Origin: Dama dama
Lineage: Eukaryota > Chordata > Mammalia > Artiodactyla > Cervidae
Assembly (NCBI RefSeq): GCF_033118175.1
Contig: NC_083701.1
Location: forward strand, 73,966,001 to 74,030,000
Direction of reading: 5' to 3'
Length of the DNA: 64,000 nt
In this document: positions 11,850 through 23,770 of the stretch, in pieces
Layout: every line of letters starts with the position of its first letter
How positions within the stretch are numbered: position 1 is the first letter of the stretch
Translations under genes and position numbers: made by a program
The notes under the pieces: model-generated
Told to the model about the DNA's origin: nothing
Database searches by the model: none
Seen by the model: the letters and a program-made list of their open reading frames with translations, nothing else

Positions 11850-12271
11850 TAGAGTTGGACGGTGAAGAAACCTGAGTGCTGAAGAATTGACGCTTTTGAA
11901 CTATGGTGTTGGAGAAGACTCTTGAGAGTCCCTTGGACTGCAAGGAGATCCAACCAGTCCGTCCTAGAGGAGATCAGTCCTGAATGTTCATTGGAAGGAC
12001 TGATGCTGAAGCTGAAACTCCAGTACTTTGGCCACCTCATGAGAAGAGTTGACTCATTGGAAAAGACCCTGATGCTGGGAGGGATTGGGGGCAGGAGGAG
12101 AAGGGGCCGACAGAGGATGAGATGGCTGCATGGCATCACTGACTCGATGGACATGAATTTGGGTAAACTCCGGGAATTGGTGATGGACAGGGAGGCCTGG
12201 TGTGCTGAGATTCACAGGGTTACAAAGAGTCGGACGTGACGGAGCGACTGAACTGACTGACTGACTGAGGT
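11850..12271 (+). mobile_element. BovB 3'-end fragment
   Basis: BovB 3' coding/UTR sequence runs from the 'ctgagtgctgaagaattgac' region through 'tttggccacctcatgagaag' to the terminal (CTGA)n tail. The short in-frame piece (11922-12239) encodes the C-terminal LKLKLQYFGHLMRR-type sequence. Confidence 0.9.
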
Positions 12272-12487
12272 GAACAGCCAACTCCTTGGAGAAGTCCCTG
12301 ATGCTGGGAAAGATTGAGGGCAGAGGGCATCAGAGGATGAGATGGCTGGACGGCATCACCGACTCAATGGACATGAACTTGGGCAAGCTCCAGGAGATGG
12401 TGATGGACAGGGAGGCCTGGCGTGCTGCAGCCCACGGGGTCACAAAGAGTCGGACTCGACTGAGCGACTGAACTGAACTGAACTGAA
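12272..12487 (+). mobile_element. Second BovB 3'-tail unit in tandem
   Basis: Immediately after the tail of the previous copy, a second shorter unit repeats 'agaagtccctgatgctggga' through 'tcgactgagcgactgaactg' and its own (CTGAA)n tail. The two make a head-to-tail dimer, the arrangement of Bov-A2-type elements or of a local tandem duplication. Confidence 0.8.
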
Positions 12488-12984
12488 GGGAGACATAAGA
12501 TGTAACTGACATGTAAGTAATGAGCAAGAAAGGCCAGCCAGTTGGTTGGCCTGAGAAAGAGTTTCCTGAGCGTCCCAGGTTGGCCAAGTGGAGGAAGGTC
12601 GTCACGGAATCCTCTCCATTCGGCAGCATTTGGTGGGACACAGGTGTGGACGGCCCAACTGGATTCTAGCCCTGGGGTTATTTGGTCGCTTCTTCACAGT
12701 ATTCTGACCAGAATCTATGCAGAGCCATTTCCTGCCCTCCATGGGAAGTTCTGGAACAAAGATGACTTCATGATTAGTCTAGTATCCACTAACCTTAGAA
12801 GGGAACTAAGTTGGCTGATGCAACTGAACTCGAATCAAAAGGGACGTGGGATCTTGCAAAGCCTGAAATGGTTGGGTGACATCTCTGGTCATCTGTAGCC
12901 AGGGGGGCTCTGGTCTAGTCTTTAACTATGCTTGTAACTCAGCTCCTTCCAGTATGAAAGGGTCATAAAAGGAGAGGATCTCAA
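12488..12984. other. Intergenic, nothing assignable
   Basis: A 118-codon ORF (12542-12898) has no recognisable domain or splice context. Confidence 0.4.
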
Positions 12985-13115
12985 CACTGGAAGGACTTTA
13001 GAGACTAACTCAAGGCTCTTCTTTAACCAGTGGGGAGTTGAGCCCCAGAGGATTAAGTGACTTGTCCAAGTTGGTGGCAGAATGAGGTCTAGAAAACAAC
13101 TGTCTTTCCTCTCCA
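12985..13115 (-). mobile_element. MIR-like SINE
   Basis: Antisense pattern 'ccagaggattaagtgacttg' then 'tccaagttggtggcagaatg', as in MIR-family elements. Confidence 0.65.
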
Positions 13116-13499
13116 TTGTGAGCCCGCAGTGAGAGATAGATGATAGAATTTAAGTCTGACTATATTCACTTTCTTCTTGGGAATTCATTACAATTGCTTC
13201 TGTCAAATAGGTATTACTGTCTTTTCCATTTTTTTAAAAAATCATGTTCGGAAGATTCCCAGTTTGTGGCAGCTGACGTCAAAGTAATAATTTGTCTCCT
13301 GTAATCTCTGAGACGATGACCTACAAAACTACCTTTGGGGCTTCTTTGCAGGGGGGCAGGGATGGAGGGTGGAAGTGCAGGAGGTGGAATGGCCTTGTAG
13401 ATGCATTCTCCCATGGTTGCTGTTGCAGAATGATTCCTTTCTTAATGTTTTCAAAATACAAGTGAAAATTGGAAATAATATGCATTCAGTGAATGGGTC

Positions 13500-13580
13500 T
13501 CTCATTCAACATTTATTGCTGTTCCCTCTGTGTCAGACGCTGCACAAGATATAGCTACCCAAGTCATAAAAATAGTCACC
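13500..13580 (-). mobile_element. L2 fragment
   Basis: The phrase 'attcaacatttattgctgtt' then 'tgtgtcagacgctgcacaag' is the antisense L2 3'-region pattern. Confidence 0.5.
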
Positions 13581-14394
13581 ATCCACGGCCATCAGCGGCT
13601 CACAAGCAAGGCCACAGCTTCCAACTTGTTATGGGACGTTGGTTTTCTAAAACCATTTATTTCCACAACTCTAAATTTTGGCTTAAAGCTTCCTGTTTCT
13701 TCCAATGCCAAATCGCTAGCATTTTTTTTTTTTCAAATTGTTGATATATAAAAGCCTGTAACAGTGTTGAGTAAAGCTTCTTTTATTTGAGTAGGAGCGT
13801 GGTTCCTCAGAAATGGTAAATTCTGATAGCTGATGATTAATCCCATGAGCAAATGAATTTTCCTGCAGTTTTGAGGGCAGAGTGATAAATTAGTATTTGC
13901 AAAATGCTTTCATCCACATTAGAGGTAATGTGTTCATCTGCAGACCAACTGAATTTGAAATGCCTGTGATTATCTTCAAAATCACCTTGGGAGTGCATGC
14001 GAATAAAAATAACAGAGTTGGCAAGAGAAGAAGGGGCAGAATCCATTTAAGATTGCTAAATTGCTATCTGTTTTGATAAGGTAATTGGCCAGAAAATTAA
14101 ATGCACTGTATAGAACAAAGCTATTTCCTGTAAGCTGGTACAGCCAAATGTCATTTTTATTCAGCAAGCAAGCACAGGAATACAAGGAATAAGTAAGTGG
14201 ATCAAACCAAAAAGAAATTAGAGGAAGAATAAATTCAGCAAAAAGAAATAAGATTATCTAAAGTACAGGTTGATATCCTCATTTGAATCTTTGGTATTGA
14301 GTATGTGTCTAAAAAAATTATCTTTTCCTTGTACCCTCCTTGAGTACATTTCGTTTGTTGAAATCCTTACTTGGGAGAAGTTTTAATAAAGTGG
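13581..14394. other. Intergenic, nothing assignable
   Basis: No gene-like frame or named repeat recognised. Confidence 0.5.
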
Positions 14395-14550
14395 GAAAAG
14401 CACCAAGTTATGATGCAGGTAAAGACACCTGGGTTTTAGTCCCCACTCCATAGCTTAACCAATCAGCTAACCTGATCTTCAAATGGCTTCATTGCTAAAA
14501 TGAGAGATTGGATGAAATCATTCTCTAATATTCTTTCCAGCTGTAAAATC
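14395..14550 (+). mobile_element. MIR-like SINE
   Basis: Sense-strand order: 'acctgggttttagtccccac', 'ctgatcttcaaatggcttca', 'attctttccagctgtaaaat'. Diverged. Confidence 0.6.
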
Positions 14551-15189
14551 ATGATTCTAAGTCAAGCGCTTTCTCAACATTTCTTAAATAAAGACAGGAG
14601 ATTAAATTCTGATAGGATTCTTAAATTTGCATAGACATTAACACAGATAATTCAAGGTGAAGAGCCCTAGCCTTTGAAATCCATTTGACTTCCTGGTCTT
14701 TCTGAGAAATGATTACACGTTACTGGCACACAAAATTCTGTTGGCTCCTTAAATCTTGCAGGTGCAGGGGCGTCAGGGAAACAACGAGAGCTGCTGGCTG
14801 CAGGGAGGTCCCGATACCACCCCCTTCCATCTTCTGAAAGCTGCCCTTTCAATAGCATAACCACGTTGGCTTTCTCAGTGGTCATCGACTAAGGAGCATC
14901 TCTGGGCAAGAACCTGAGGGAGATACGAGGCATTCCTGGGACTGAGAGCTCACAGTCAAGCAACCTGAGGAAGCCTACTGCTTGTACCCTGCCTCCTGAT
15001 ATGGTTTCCTCCTCTTTGGAGAAGTTATAAATAGAACTAAGTTTCTTTTTTATTTTCTTCACCTGGCTTGGTGGTTGCTGTTGCAGAATGATAAAAATAA
15101 GAGTTGGAGGGAGGAGAGAAAATGGTAGATGGAGGTCCCAAAATTCTTCAAGGAAAATTTGGAGCAATGCATTTGAAGGAATTAGATTT
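14551..15189. other. Intergenic, nothing assignable
   Basis: Short ORFs only, and no repeat family recognised. This would lie in an intron if the kinase exon to its right once had an upstream exon. Confidence 0.45.
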
Positions 15190-15325
15190 AAATTTCATCT
15201 ACTGAAACTGTGTAGCCTTGGGGAATTACTTAGCTTTTTAATATTGCCCAGCAGGGATTTTATTGGATAAAATTTAAAAAAATCCTAGCACATAATAAAT
15301 GTGTAATAAATGGTAGTTATTGTTA
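15190..15325 (+). mobile_element. MIR SINE, 3' half
   Basis: 'gtgtagccttggggaattac', then 'aatcctagcacataataaat' and 'gtaataaatggtagtta' follow the MIR core and 3'-end order. Confidence 0.7.
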
Positions 15326-15539
15326 TTAAGATTGTTTGTCTTTCGACCAACTAATTACTTTTTATCCCTTGTCTCCATTTCAAAAGACTTGGGGGAATTT
15401 TTAAAAATAATGAACACAAGTAAGGAAACTGGATGTGGGGATGTAAAGCTAGAAAAATTGATGTAAAACATCGAATTAAATCATTTTGAAAATCATCACT
15501 TGAGAGGATAGCAGATTTATTTGACTTTGCTTCCAACAG

Positions 15540-16206
15540 ATATGATATCAAGACTTTTATTGGGATTGGCGGTTTCAGGAGGTGGTCAGGGTGGAGCCAA
15601 GGACCACCAAGAAACCTTTTGCAATAAAAGTGATGGAAACCAGAATGAGAGAAGGCAGAGAGGTGTGTGAGTCTGAGCTGCCCGTCCTATGGGGGGTTGG
15701 CCACTGTTCCATCATCCAGCTCCTGGAGATCTTTGGGGCCCGAGATCGAGTTTATGTGGTGATGGGGTTGGCTCCAGAAAGGGAGTTCTTTGATCGACTC
15801 ATCTCTCAGGGATCCTTTACAGAGCAGGACGCTGTCAGAATCCCCCACGTGGTTGCTGATGGCATGAGGTATGTGCATGCATTGAGAATAACTCAACAGA
15901 GACCTAAAGCCTGAAAAGCTCTTACACGATCACCCAGGAGTAGACTCACACATTTTAATCACAGACCTTGATTTGGCACACTCTAGGAACAAAAGGGGTG
16001 ACTGGACAGTGAGGATGCTTGGTGGGACCCCAGAGTACATAGCTCCCAAAGTTTTGCTGAGAAAATCTTATACCAGCTCAGTTGACATGTGGATTTTTGG
16101 CCTAATCGAGTATGTGTTACTTGGCAGATCCCTGTCTTTTGACGATGAAAACCATGTGAGGCTTTATAGGAAGATTCTGAAAGGCAGAGACAGTTATACA
16201 GGAAAG
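15540..16206 (+). pseudogene. PSKH2: PSKH2-like serine/threonine kinase exon, inactivated
   Basis: PSKH1/PSKH2 are CAMK-like Ser/Thr kinases. This block encodes most of one kinase domain in recognisable order: glycine-loop remnant GIGGF (about 15565); VAIK-type FAIK (about 15624); acidic helix EVCESEL; hinge region; HRD-loop remnant with RDLKPEK (about 15900); activation segment (about 15967-16044); then LLRKSYTSSVDMW and LYRKILKG. TTKKPFAIKVMET and VADG favour PSKH2 over PSKH1, as I recall those families. Defects seen directly are a 1-base deletion near 15577-15582, a 1-base insertion near 15894-15898 inside HRD (stop at 15912), DLD for DFG, GGTPEYIAPK for the usual CGTPEYIAPE, and a stop after read-through (16258). 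An acceptor (ttccaacag ending at 15539) and a donor (gtaaca from 16207) frame the block, so it is not a processed copy. N- and C-terminal exons were not found. It could be a decayed unitary gene or a duplicated fragment. The defects argue against a working kinase. Confidence 0.85.
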
Positions 16207-16269
16207 GTAACAGCCCAGTGTCTTCCTATTGACTTGGTCTTGAATAGATCTTCTTTTTAAAAGAAATTA

Positions 16270-16550
16270 ATTTGTTTTAGTTTGGGTTGTACGGGGTCTT
16301 TGTTGCTGCTTGCGGGCTTTCTCTCGTTGCCGGGCGCAGGCTTCTTACTGAGGAGGCTTCTCGTCTTGCAGAGCACAGCCTCGAGGTGCGTGGCTTTCAG
16401 TAGCTGCCGCCCGTGGGCTCAGTCGTTGTGACTTGTGGGCTCCAGAGCTCGGGTTCAGTAGCTGTGGTGTGTGGGCTTAGCTACCCTGCGGCATGTGGGA
16501 TCTTCCCGAGCCAGGGTTTGAACCTGTATCCCTGCATTGGCAGGCAGTTG
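16270..16550 (-). mobile_element. CHR-type SINE
   Basis: Antisense body 'gtctttgttgctgcttgcgg' through 'gcatgtgggatcttcccgag' to 'ctgcattggcaggcag'. It begins about 65 bases past the splice donor of the kinase exon, so it would lie in the following intron. Confidence 0.82.
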
Positions 16551-18079
16551 AACAGAGTTCCTCAATTTCCACACTACTGGCATTTGCAGCAGGATGGCTC
16601 TTTACTGGAGTGGGGTGGGGAGAGGTGCGGGGTATGGCTGTCCTGCTGAAACAGGAAACAGACAGAGCTGGGCTCCGTCTTCGCCCAGGCTGTGAACATC
16701 AGGCTACACGCATGGTCACCCTCCCAGTGGACTCTGAACTTGGCGCCCGATGTCTATAGAAATGGCATACCAATGGAAAACCAGACCCCTGGATGGAAGA
16801 GCCTCAGGACTTGTACTTGGACTCTCTGTTGCCTAAAAGAATATGCTGATTATCTCTGTAACAGAACAAAGTGGTAAATTCCATTATGTTTATCGGGATA
16901 TGACCACAGGCCTATTGATAAATATCCACTGTTTATCTAGTATTGTGACACATGAATCATGGGTTAACTTTGATCGTATCTCTCTTTTACCTTGTCCAGA
17001 CTAGTTTCAAGGAATTTGGGGAGGTGGGTTTGAGCAAGTATCCTTAGGGTATATCAGGTTTTCACAAAAGCTGGTCAGGGTCCTTGGCTAAGAGGAGACT
17101 CTGCCTTGGGCCCGCTGGTGCAACTGCACTCCACTATCTGCAGTGTCCTTCTGAGTGAGTTTGTTTCTCTGAACGTGTGGCTGCAACACTGTGTGCAGTA
17201 GGATGCTAAGCCTACCAGCTGGGTACCAGGAGATACACCACCAGCTGAGTCTGGTAGATACTGGTATCCAGTAGCTACACTAGATACACACCTTCCCCCA
17301 ATTTGTGACAATTAATATTGTCTTCAGACATTCTTAAATGGCCTCTATGGGGCAAAAATCACCCCTGATTGAAATCACGTTTCAAGGTAGCAAAGGGTTT
17401 CAATGACGGTGCTGTCTGTGGCTAGCACATAGTGTTGACAATCAAGTAGAGAAGTGAGTTTGCCAAGGCTTCAGTCATCATGCAGAGCCTGAGCCCCCAG
17501 TGTAGACTAACGTGTACCCGGAGGCTCAGAGTGATGCTTGAATGTTTGGTGAGACATTTATCTGCCTTGATTCTAGAGGATCCAAGCCCTTTGTGAGATG
17601 TGGTGTTTTCTCAGTCAAATGTTTAACCTTGCAGTTTGTGTAGAATATTTATCCATTGTTTAAACTCAGAACTCCCAGTGCTTAGGAATGCGTTAACGTT
17701 TCGTTGTTTTGTTTAGGGAAGGAAAGCTGCCAATACCTCTGTGTGGAAAGCCTGACAAAACGAGATTTACTTCTTACTGAGCAAGTGACCAAATTTATTT
17801 TATGTTTAATGATGAAAGGGCTTTTTTTTTCTCATACGGAAAAGTATTGATAGTTTGATCATACATACTTAAAGTGTAACATCTATATGTATAACATCTT
17901 AAGCAAAATTAAAAGTTAAATAACAAATTGAAAAATAATATTTTCTATCCTCTTGCAGATTTAATGTCTTATTGTACATGTCTATGTTTGAATACAAATT
18001 GGTAATTGAGAACTGAGATTTACACAGGGAGGTAGGAAAGGATGGAAAGAATTCACACACAACGCAAATCATGAGAAGC
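16551..18079. other. Intergenic or former intron, possible LTR remnant
   Basis: No PSKH2 C-terminal exon was recognised. The stretch 16600-17310 has several short ORFs and an LTR-like texture around 17080-17200, but I could not assign a family. Confidence 0.35.
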
Positions 18080-18495
18080 TTTAAAAAAGCTTGATATAAA
18101 TATCAATTAAATCTACCTGGTCTATTGTGTTATTTAACGCTTGTGTTTCCTTATTTATTTTCTGTGTAGATGATCTGTGAATGGGTGTAAGTGGGCTATT
18201 AAAGTCCCACACTACTGCCGTGTTACTGTCCATTTCTTCTTTTATGGTTGTTAGCACTTGCCTTATGTATTTAGGGCGGCTGGATGGCATCCCCGACTCG
18301 ATGGGCCTGAGCTTGAGTAAACTCCGGGAGTTGGTGATGGCCAGGGAGGCCTGGCGTGCTGTGATTCATGGGGTCGCAAAGAGTCGGACACGACTGAGCG
18401 ACTGAACTGAACTGAACTGATGTTGGGTGCGTAAATGTGTATGCTTGATATGTCTTCTTGGATGGATCCCTGTTCAAACATAGTTTGATTTGCAC
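18080..18495 (-). mobile_element. L1 ORF2 fragment split by a BovB tail
   Basis: The minus strand of 18081-18290 encodes an L1 ORF2 endonuclease-type segment (GDFNSPLT-like 'DFNSPLTPIHRSS', 'NTIDQVDLIDIY'). After the inserted BovB piece, L1 text resumes at 'gttgggtgcgtaaatgtgta' and 'atgtcttcttggatggatcc'. Confidence 0.8.
18276..18424 (+). mobile_element. BovB 3'-end insertion, 5'-truncated
   Basis: It runs from 'ggctggatggcatccccgac' to the (CTGAA)n tail. It interrupts the L1 fragment and is therefore younger. Confidence 0.88.
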
Positions 18496-18790
18496 TTTTA
18501 TTTCTGGCTGTGCGGAGTCCCTGCTGCGGCACGGGCTTTTCTCTGGTTGCAGCGCACGGGCTCCGCGCCTCAGCGGCCTCTCTTGCTGCGGAGCACAGGC
18601 CTCAGGGCCCGGGTTTCGGGAGCTGCAGCGCGTGGGCGCAGTCGCCGCGGCTCCGGGCTCTAGAGCGCCGGCTGGCGGTGGCGGCGTCCAGGCCTAGGTG
18701 CTCCACGCACGCGGGCGCCTCCGGGTTCGGGATGCGCGTCTCCTGCGCGGGCAGGCAGACCCTTTGCCACCGAGCCGTCAGGGAAGCCCT
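18496..18790 (-). mobile_element. CHR-type SINE, CpG-rich
   Basis: 'tttctggctgtgcggagtcc' through 'tcgggatgcgcgtctcctgc' and 'caccgagccgtcagggaagc' is an antisense CHR SINE. The 149-codon ORF over it (18510-18959) is a by-product of its GC content. Confidence 0.85.
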
Positions 18791-19559
18791 GCCCAGCCCT
18801 TTTAGCTTCGGTGCTTTCTTTAGAAGTCAGGGGCTGAGAGCATCCTTCCTCTCGTGTCAAGAGCCTCTTACACTTAGAAAAATATCCTCTCTGTGCGCTC
18901 CGTGTGGGATCAATTCGCTCTTTCTCTATTTTTTTTTTTTTATTAGACGTCACCTATAATTAACTTGTGAATGTCTATTTGCTTTTTCTAGGGTTTACAA
19001 GTGTCCCAACAGATAGAGCATTCTGACTTAGTCAAAGCTTGACTTTGAGTAGTTTCAGTTTTGGCAAATATAAGACACAATTTGAAGTCTTCTTTGAATA
19101 TTGGGAAGAGACAAACCTTAACTATCTATGATATAAAGACGATATACAAAATCTCTTGCTTTTTGAAATAAAGAAGAAAACAATTTTGCTCTATTATTAA
19201 TAATGTTATGTAGAGTTAGTCAGTACTTTGGGACACATTTACATAAAATTTAATTGCAAAGCTCAAGTGAAATCCTACCAAAGCTACAGGCTAATGTTCA
19301 AAGAAGGAAGGAAAATATTAGTCTGAGGGTTATCATCAGTAGAAATTTTTAATAAAAATTACTGTTCTTGAGAAAATTAATGCTACTCTGAGTGCTCCTA
19401 GTCCAAAGATATGAATGATAGCTTAACCATCTACTTTAAAAAATGACTATTTGTAGTTTTATGAAAACTTATAATTAAATCTGTCAATAATTACCCTATA
19501 CTTCTATAAGCTCTTTTATTTATCGAGTTTCAACACCAATTATAATCCATACATTTTTT
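18791..19559. other. AT-rich intergenic DNA
   Basis: No feature assigned. Confidence 0.5.
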
Positions 19560-20040
19560 TCTTCCTGTTTTATCGAGGTCTCATTGACATAACAGCATTG
19601 TATGAGTTTAAGGCATCTGGCATAATTATTTGACTTACATGTATCATGAAATGATTATCACAATAAGTTTAGTGAACATCCATCATCTCCTATAGATACA
19701 AAGTAAAAGAAAAAAATTTTTTCCTTGTGCTGAGGACTCTTAGGATTTACTCTTTTAAACAACTTTCACATATAACATGCATCAGGATTACTTACTTAAT
19801 CTTGTTGTACATCCTCAATATGTATTGATCTTGTAACTAGAATGTTCTGCCTTTTGACCACCTTCATCCAATTCCTCTTCTGCCCTCTCACCTGCCTCTG
19901 GTAACCAGAAATCTGCTCTCTTTCTCTATAGTTTGTTTTTAAAGTAATTGTCCTACAACAATGTGTTAGCTCCTAGTGCACAATATAGCAATTTGATATT
20001 TCTGTGCATCAGAAAATGATCACCCCTACACTCTTTAAAA
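19560..20040 (-). mobile_element. L1 3'-region fragment
   Basis: Antisense L1 3' sequence in the expected order: 'tttatcgaggtctcattgac', 'aatgattatcacaataagtt', 'tgctgaggactcttaggatt', 'tgcctctggtaaccagaaat'. Confidence 0.8.
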
Positions 20041-20286
20041 TTTAAGATGTCTCATCTAGAATTTTAGGTACAGTATCTATATTGTGTCCATGTATGCTTG
20101 TAATGTCTGGGTTTTAAATTATGATTTAAAATAATTCTCTGTGAGAATGCCTCAGAGGAACCAAGAAATATGAAAGCTTTGACTAGTCATAGGACCATTA
20201 TTCATTTATAAATTAGTTATTTAGTTTTTGGAAAGCAGCTATACTAACCACTGTGTGACCAATGCCTCAGTCAGATGTGTATTTTT

Positions 20287-20506
20287 TAAGCTGCCCAGGT
20301 GGCTCAGTGGTAAAGAATCTGCCTGCCAATGCCGGAGCTGCAGGAGATATGGGTTCAATTCCTGGGTCAGGAAGATCCTCTGGAGAAGGAAATGGAAACC
20401 CACTGCAGTTTTCTTGCCTGGAGAATCCCATGGACAAAGGAGTCTGGTGGGTACAGTCCATGGGATCGCAGAGTCGGACACGACCAAGCGGTTGCGCACA
20501 CACCCC
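20287..20506 (+). mobile_element. Bov-tA SINE
   Basis: Complete: head 'gctgcccaggtggctcagtg', body 'gaagatcctctggagaagga', tail 'tcgcagagtcggacacgacc' followed by a CACAC tail. Confidence 0.9.
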
Positions 20507-21061
20507 ATCTTCTGTACAAGCTGCTACTTTGGCTTTATTAACTGGTGTTCATTAAAGGAGAGAATGAATGTGGGAATCTGGAAGGTAGGACTCTGTTGTC
20601 CTTGAAGGGGAGGCTGGGAATCTCCATGGAGACTCCTGGGGCTCCAGGTCTGGGAGAATGAAGGAGGCTGCGGGATACAAAGCCGTGGGTAAACCCTAGG
20701 TAAGAGAACCTTGTGCAAAGGATTTAATTTGGGAGCTGATGCAGAAAATCAGAGATGAAAGCGGGGCCTGTTTGTCAGAACGAGGGGAGGGGGGGCAGTC
20801 GTGGGTGGGGTGGAGGACAGAGCCGGTGAATGGAGCATGCAGAGGGGAGGGAGCTGGCAGACTCTGCAGGACAGCACGCCTGCGGGGCCCTCTGCAGGGC
20901 AGGCTCCTCGGGCCAGCCTCTCAGAAGGCCCTGCACTAGGTCACACTGAAAGAGAATTATTCATCAGCAAATCGGAAAGCAGAACACTACAGTCATTCTC
21001 TAGTTCTCTGTTTAGAGGCAAAAGAGTAAATACATGAATGGAACATGTACCATTGCTCCTG
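20507..21061. other. Intergenic, moderately GC-rich
   Basis: Purine-rich with several short ORFs and no recognised gene. Confidence 0.45.
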
Positions 21062-21242
21062 TGGTTCAGCTTCTCAGTCGTGTCCGACTCCATGAGACCC
21101 CATGGACTGCAGCACACCAGGCCTTCCTGTCCTTCACCGTTTCCCAGAGTTTACTCAAAGTCCTGTCCATCGAGTCGGTGATGCCATCCAACCATCTCAT
21201 CCTCTGTCGCCCCCTTCTCCTCCTGCCTCCAGTCTTTCCCAG
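21062..21242 (-). mobile_element. BovB 3'-end fragment
   Basis: Antisense tail 'gttcagcttctcagtcgtgt', then 'catcgagtcggtgatgccat' and 'cttctcctcctgcctccagt'. Confidence 0.88.
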
Positions 21243-21781
21243 GAATCTTCCCCATTGCTCTCAATTTCTTTTATTTCTCCAAAGCTAACAGTGCAATTTC
21301 TAATACCGAGTTTCAGTTTTCTGCCTTCTCTGTTGTTGTTTTGTACAGTTAGCCAGTTTCTGTTACAGAAGACAGAGAAATAGGCACAGATAAAGAAAGA
21401 GACAAGAAAGGAGAAAAGGGCCCAAACTGTTCATGAGTATTACAGTGTGCTTGTAACTAACTGGATGAGCCTGGAATAAAAGGAAAGGGCGGTCTTTGCC
21501 TTTACATGGTTCATTACTTCTTCACACAGAAGGCTGTTTTCATTTTTAGTTTTGAGGGCACATATTTGTCACGGTAATAGTAGTGGAATAGGTCTGAGAA
21601 CTTTCGGACAATTTTCATTTTCTAGTCCTCCAAAGGTTGTTAGTGAAATGTATCTATAAAAGAGTCACATGGTGATTTAATAGTAACTAGAACAAGAGCA
21701 ACAGCAATTGAGGTAATATTTTATACTTTGAAAATCATTTCTCACATACCTTATTACTTTGGTCCTAACAGCAAATCTTTT
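21243..21781. other. Intergenic, nothing firmly assignable
   Basis: A faint repeat-like stretch at about 21710-21780 appears to continue after the CHR SINE (22066-22160). The SINE may have split an old MIR. Confidence 0.4.
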
Positions 21782-22065
21782 CTTTTTTTTTTTTTTCTTT
21801 CTGGATGTTTCGTATGTATTTGCCCACATGGGGTCTCAGTCGTGGCATTCGAGATCTTCCCTGCATGAGATCTTCCTTTCTTTGTAGCGCACAGACTCTC
21901 TCGTGGGGCACCCGGGCTCCAGAGCTCTCTGGTCAGTAGTTATGGCGTGTGGGCTTACCTGCTCTGTGGCAGGTGGGACCTTAGTTCCCAGACCAGGGAT
22001 CGAACCTGTATCTCCTGCATTGCAAGGCAGATTCTTAACCACTGGACCCCTAGGGACGTCCCCTA
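21782..22065 (-). mobile_element. CHR-type SINE
   Basis: A T-rich tail, then 'cgcacagactctctcgtggg', 'ccagaccagggatcgaacct' and 'ccactggacccctagggacg': an antisense CHR SINE. Confidence 0.82.
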
Positions 22066-23770
22066 AAGGCAACCTTATGAAAGAGAGCTGGTGATCCCAC
22101 TTTTCTGGTGCAGAAACCAAGATCTCACGATCCCAAGTTGAGTGTGGCCGCTCAGCCTCTCTGATCCAGTCCCACTGACCTCCGTCCCCAGCTCTTTCTG
22201 CGTGACGGCGGGTTGACAGGACAGTTGACATCATTGTCTTCCTAGGCTGAGGAGAAACGCCGGATGGGGATTTTCAATCCGAAGAGTGGACACGGCCAAC
22301 TCTCGGAGGAGAAATGATGCGGACAGCCTCAGTGGCTGTCACATGGGTGTGAAAGCTGCTGACGGGACTGGATGACCTCACCAGATGACAGAGCTCCAGA
22401 GGAGGAATCTGATTAAACTTGTGGTCTCAGGAACTGATCGTTTCATGTCACATTACACTAGTCAAAAAGTTTGAGCATGCACGCTATTTTCATGCATTTC
22501 TAGAATATATACATGTATGCATATTAATCTGTTTTCTACTTTATGAAACATAGGCAAAAATAAAATTTAGATTAAGAAGATAAAAATATAGTAGGCGTTC
22601 TAGCATTTTCCCCCTTGTACTTGTTGTTTTCTAATATGCAACATGAAATCGTCTTCTATATACTCTCCAGCTGTTCTTTATGGCTCAGGGATTCTGTAAT
22701 TTATAACTTGTTTGAATAATGAGCTTTGTCTGAAGAATTTTTGTCCAGGACATCAGTTAACCTTATTTTCTGCATTTTCAATGTATATTCATTTGGTCAT
22801 CTTAATGAGCTCTCCATAAGTCTCATTGCACATATTTTGTATTCTTTCCAGCTTTCAGTGGCTTGTCTCATTATAATGTTCCACTAAAGACAAATGATTT
22901 AACTTTAAGTAGTCTTGAACCCAAATAAATATGTATGGATTCAGGACCAAATAAAAGTCTAGTCAGAATCAGAGGACGTGCCATCATGAGTGTCAGCCAC
23001 TGACATGTTTGGTCTAGACTTGCGAGGTTTATGTTTGATTTTCCCTGTGTTTGAGTATTTGGCAAACACATTCATTTATTTTAAGAATTTTACTTTGGGG
23101 AAAAATATTTCTCACAGGTCATCTATCTAAATAAACAGAGGGGAAAAACAAGAAAAATAATTCTTATACTGGTTTCTTTGATCCAAATTTTCAGAACGGT
23201 AAGAGATTGGAGGATGTAATGTTTATGTACAGAATTTGATTTTTTTCCCCCCACAAGAACAAAGACAATAGTTTGTAGGGATTCCCTTATTTATCTTGAG
23301 ATTTACAATTAAAAAAAATACACATCAACTAGAAATTGTTGTTTGAGATATAGCAAATATATGGGCAGTCTTCTCAATCTCTCTCCTTTGTAGATGAGGA
23401 GGGATACAGAATCGTAGTATTTTTTTTTTCCTAGATACATGCTGCGCATTGGTAGGTAACACAGAGTAGGAGTTTGAGAAAAAGCAAGTGTCCTTTTGTC
23501 CCCGTTCTCAGAAAAGTCACTGTGATTTTCTGCCATTGCACCGAAGTGCAAAAGCTGTAGACTTTGCCAGAATATGCGCCTGAAACCTCAAATAGCTGAA
23601 TGCACATGTCATATTTCTGCTACCGGCGGAACTGTAGGCAGCCAACTGGCGCAGTGAGGCCTTCGGTGCTCAGAGGAAATGCGCTGTGGTGGGTTCTCCC
23701 CTGAAGCCCCCTTCTCTCTCCACACTGGAGATGTAGGCGTAGTAAGTCCAGAGCAAGCTTTCTTCTTGTT
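22066..23770. other. Intergenic, nothing assignable
   Basis: Mostly AT-rich after 22440. Short ORFs only. Confidence 0.45.

Noticed and set aside
16600..17310. Possible LTR or ERV env-like fragment downstream of the kinase exon
   Set aside because: The texture is LTR-like around 17080-17200, but I could not match ends, TATA box, poly(A) signal or a protein motif with confidence.
18510..18959. 149-codon ORF in a CpG-rich block resembling a CpG-island exon
   Set aside because: The block is a CHR SINE in antisense. Its CpG content is intrinsic to the repeat.
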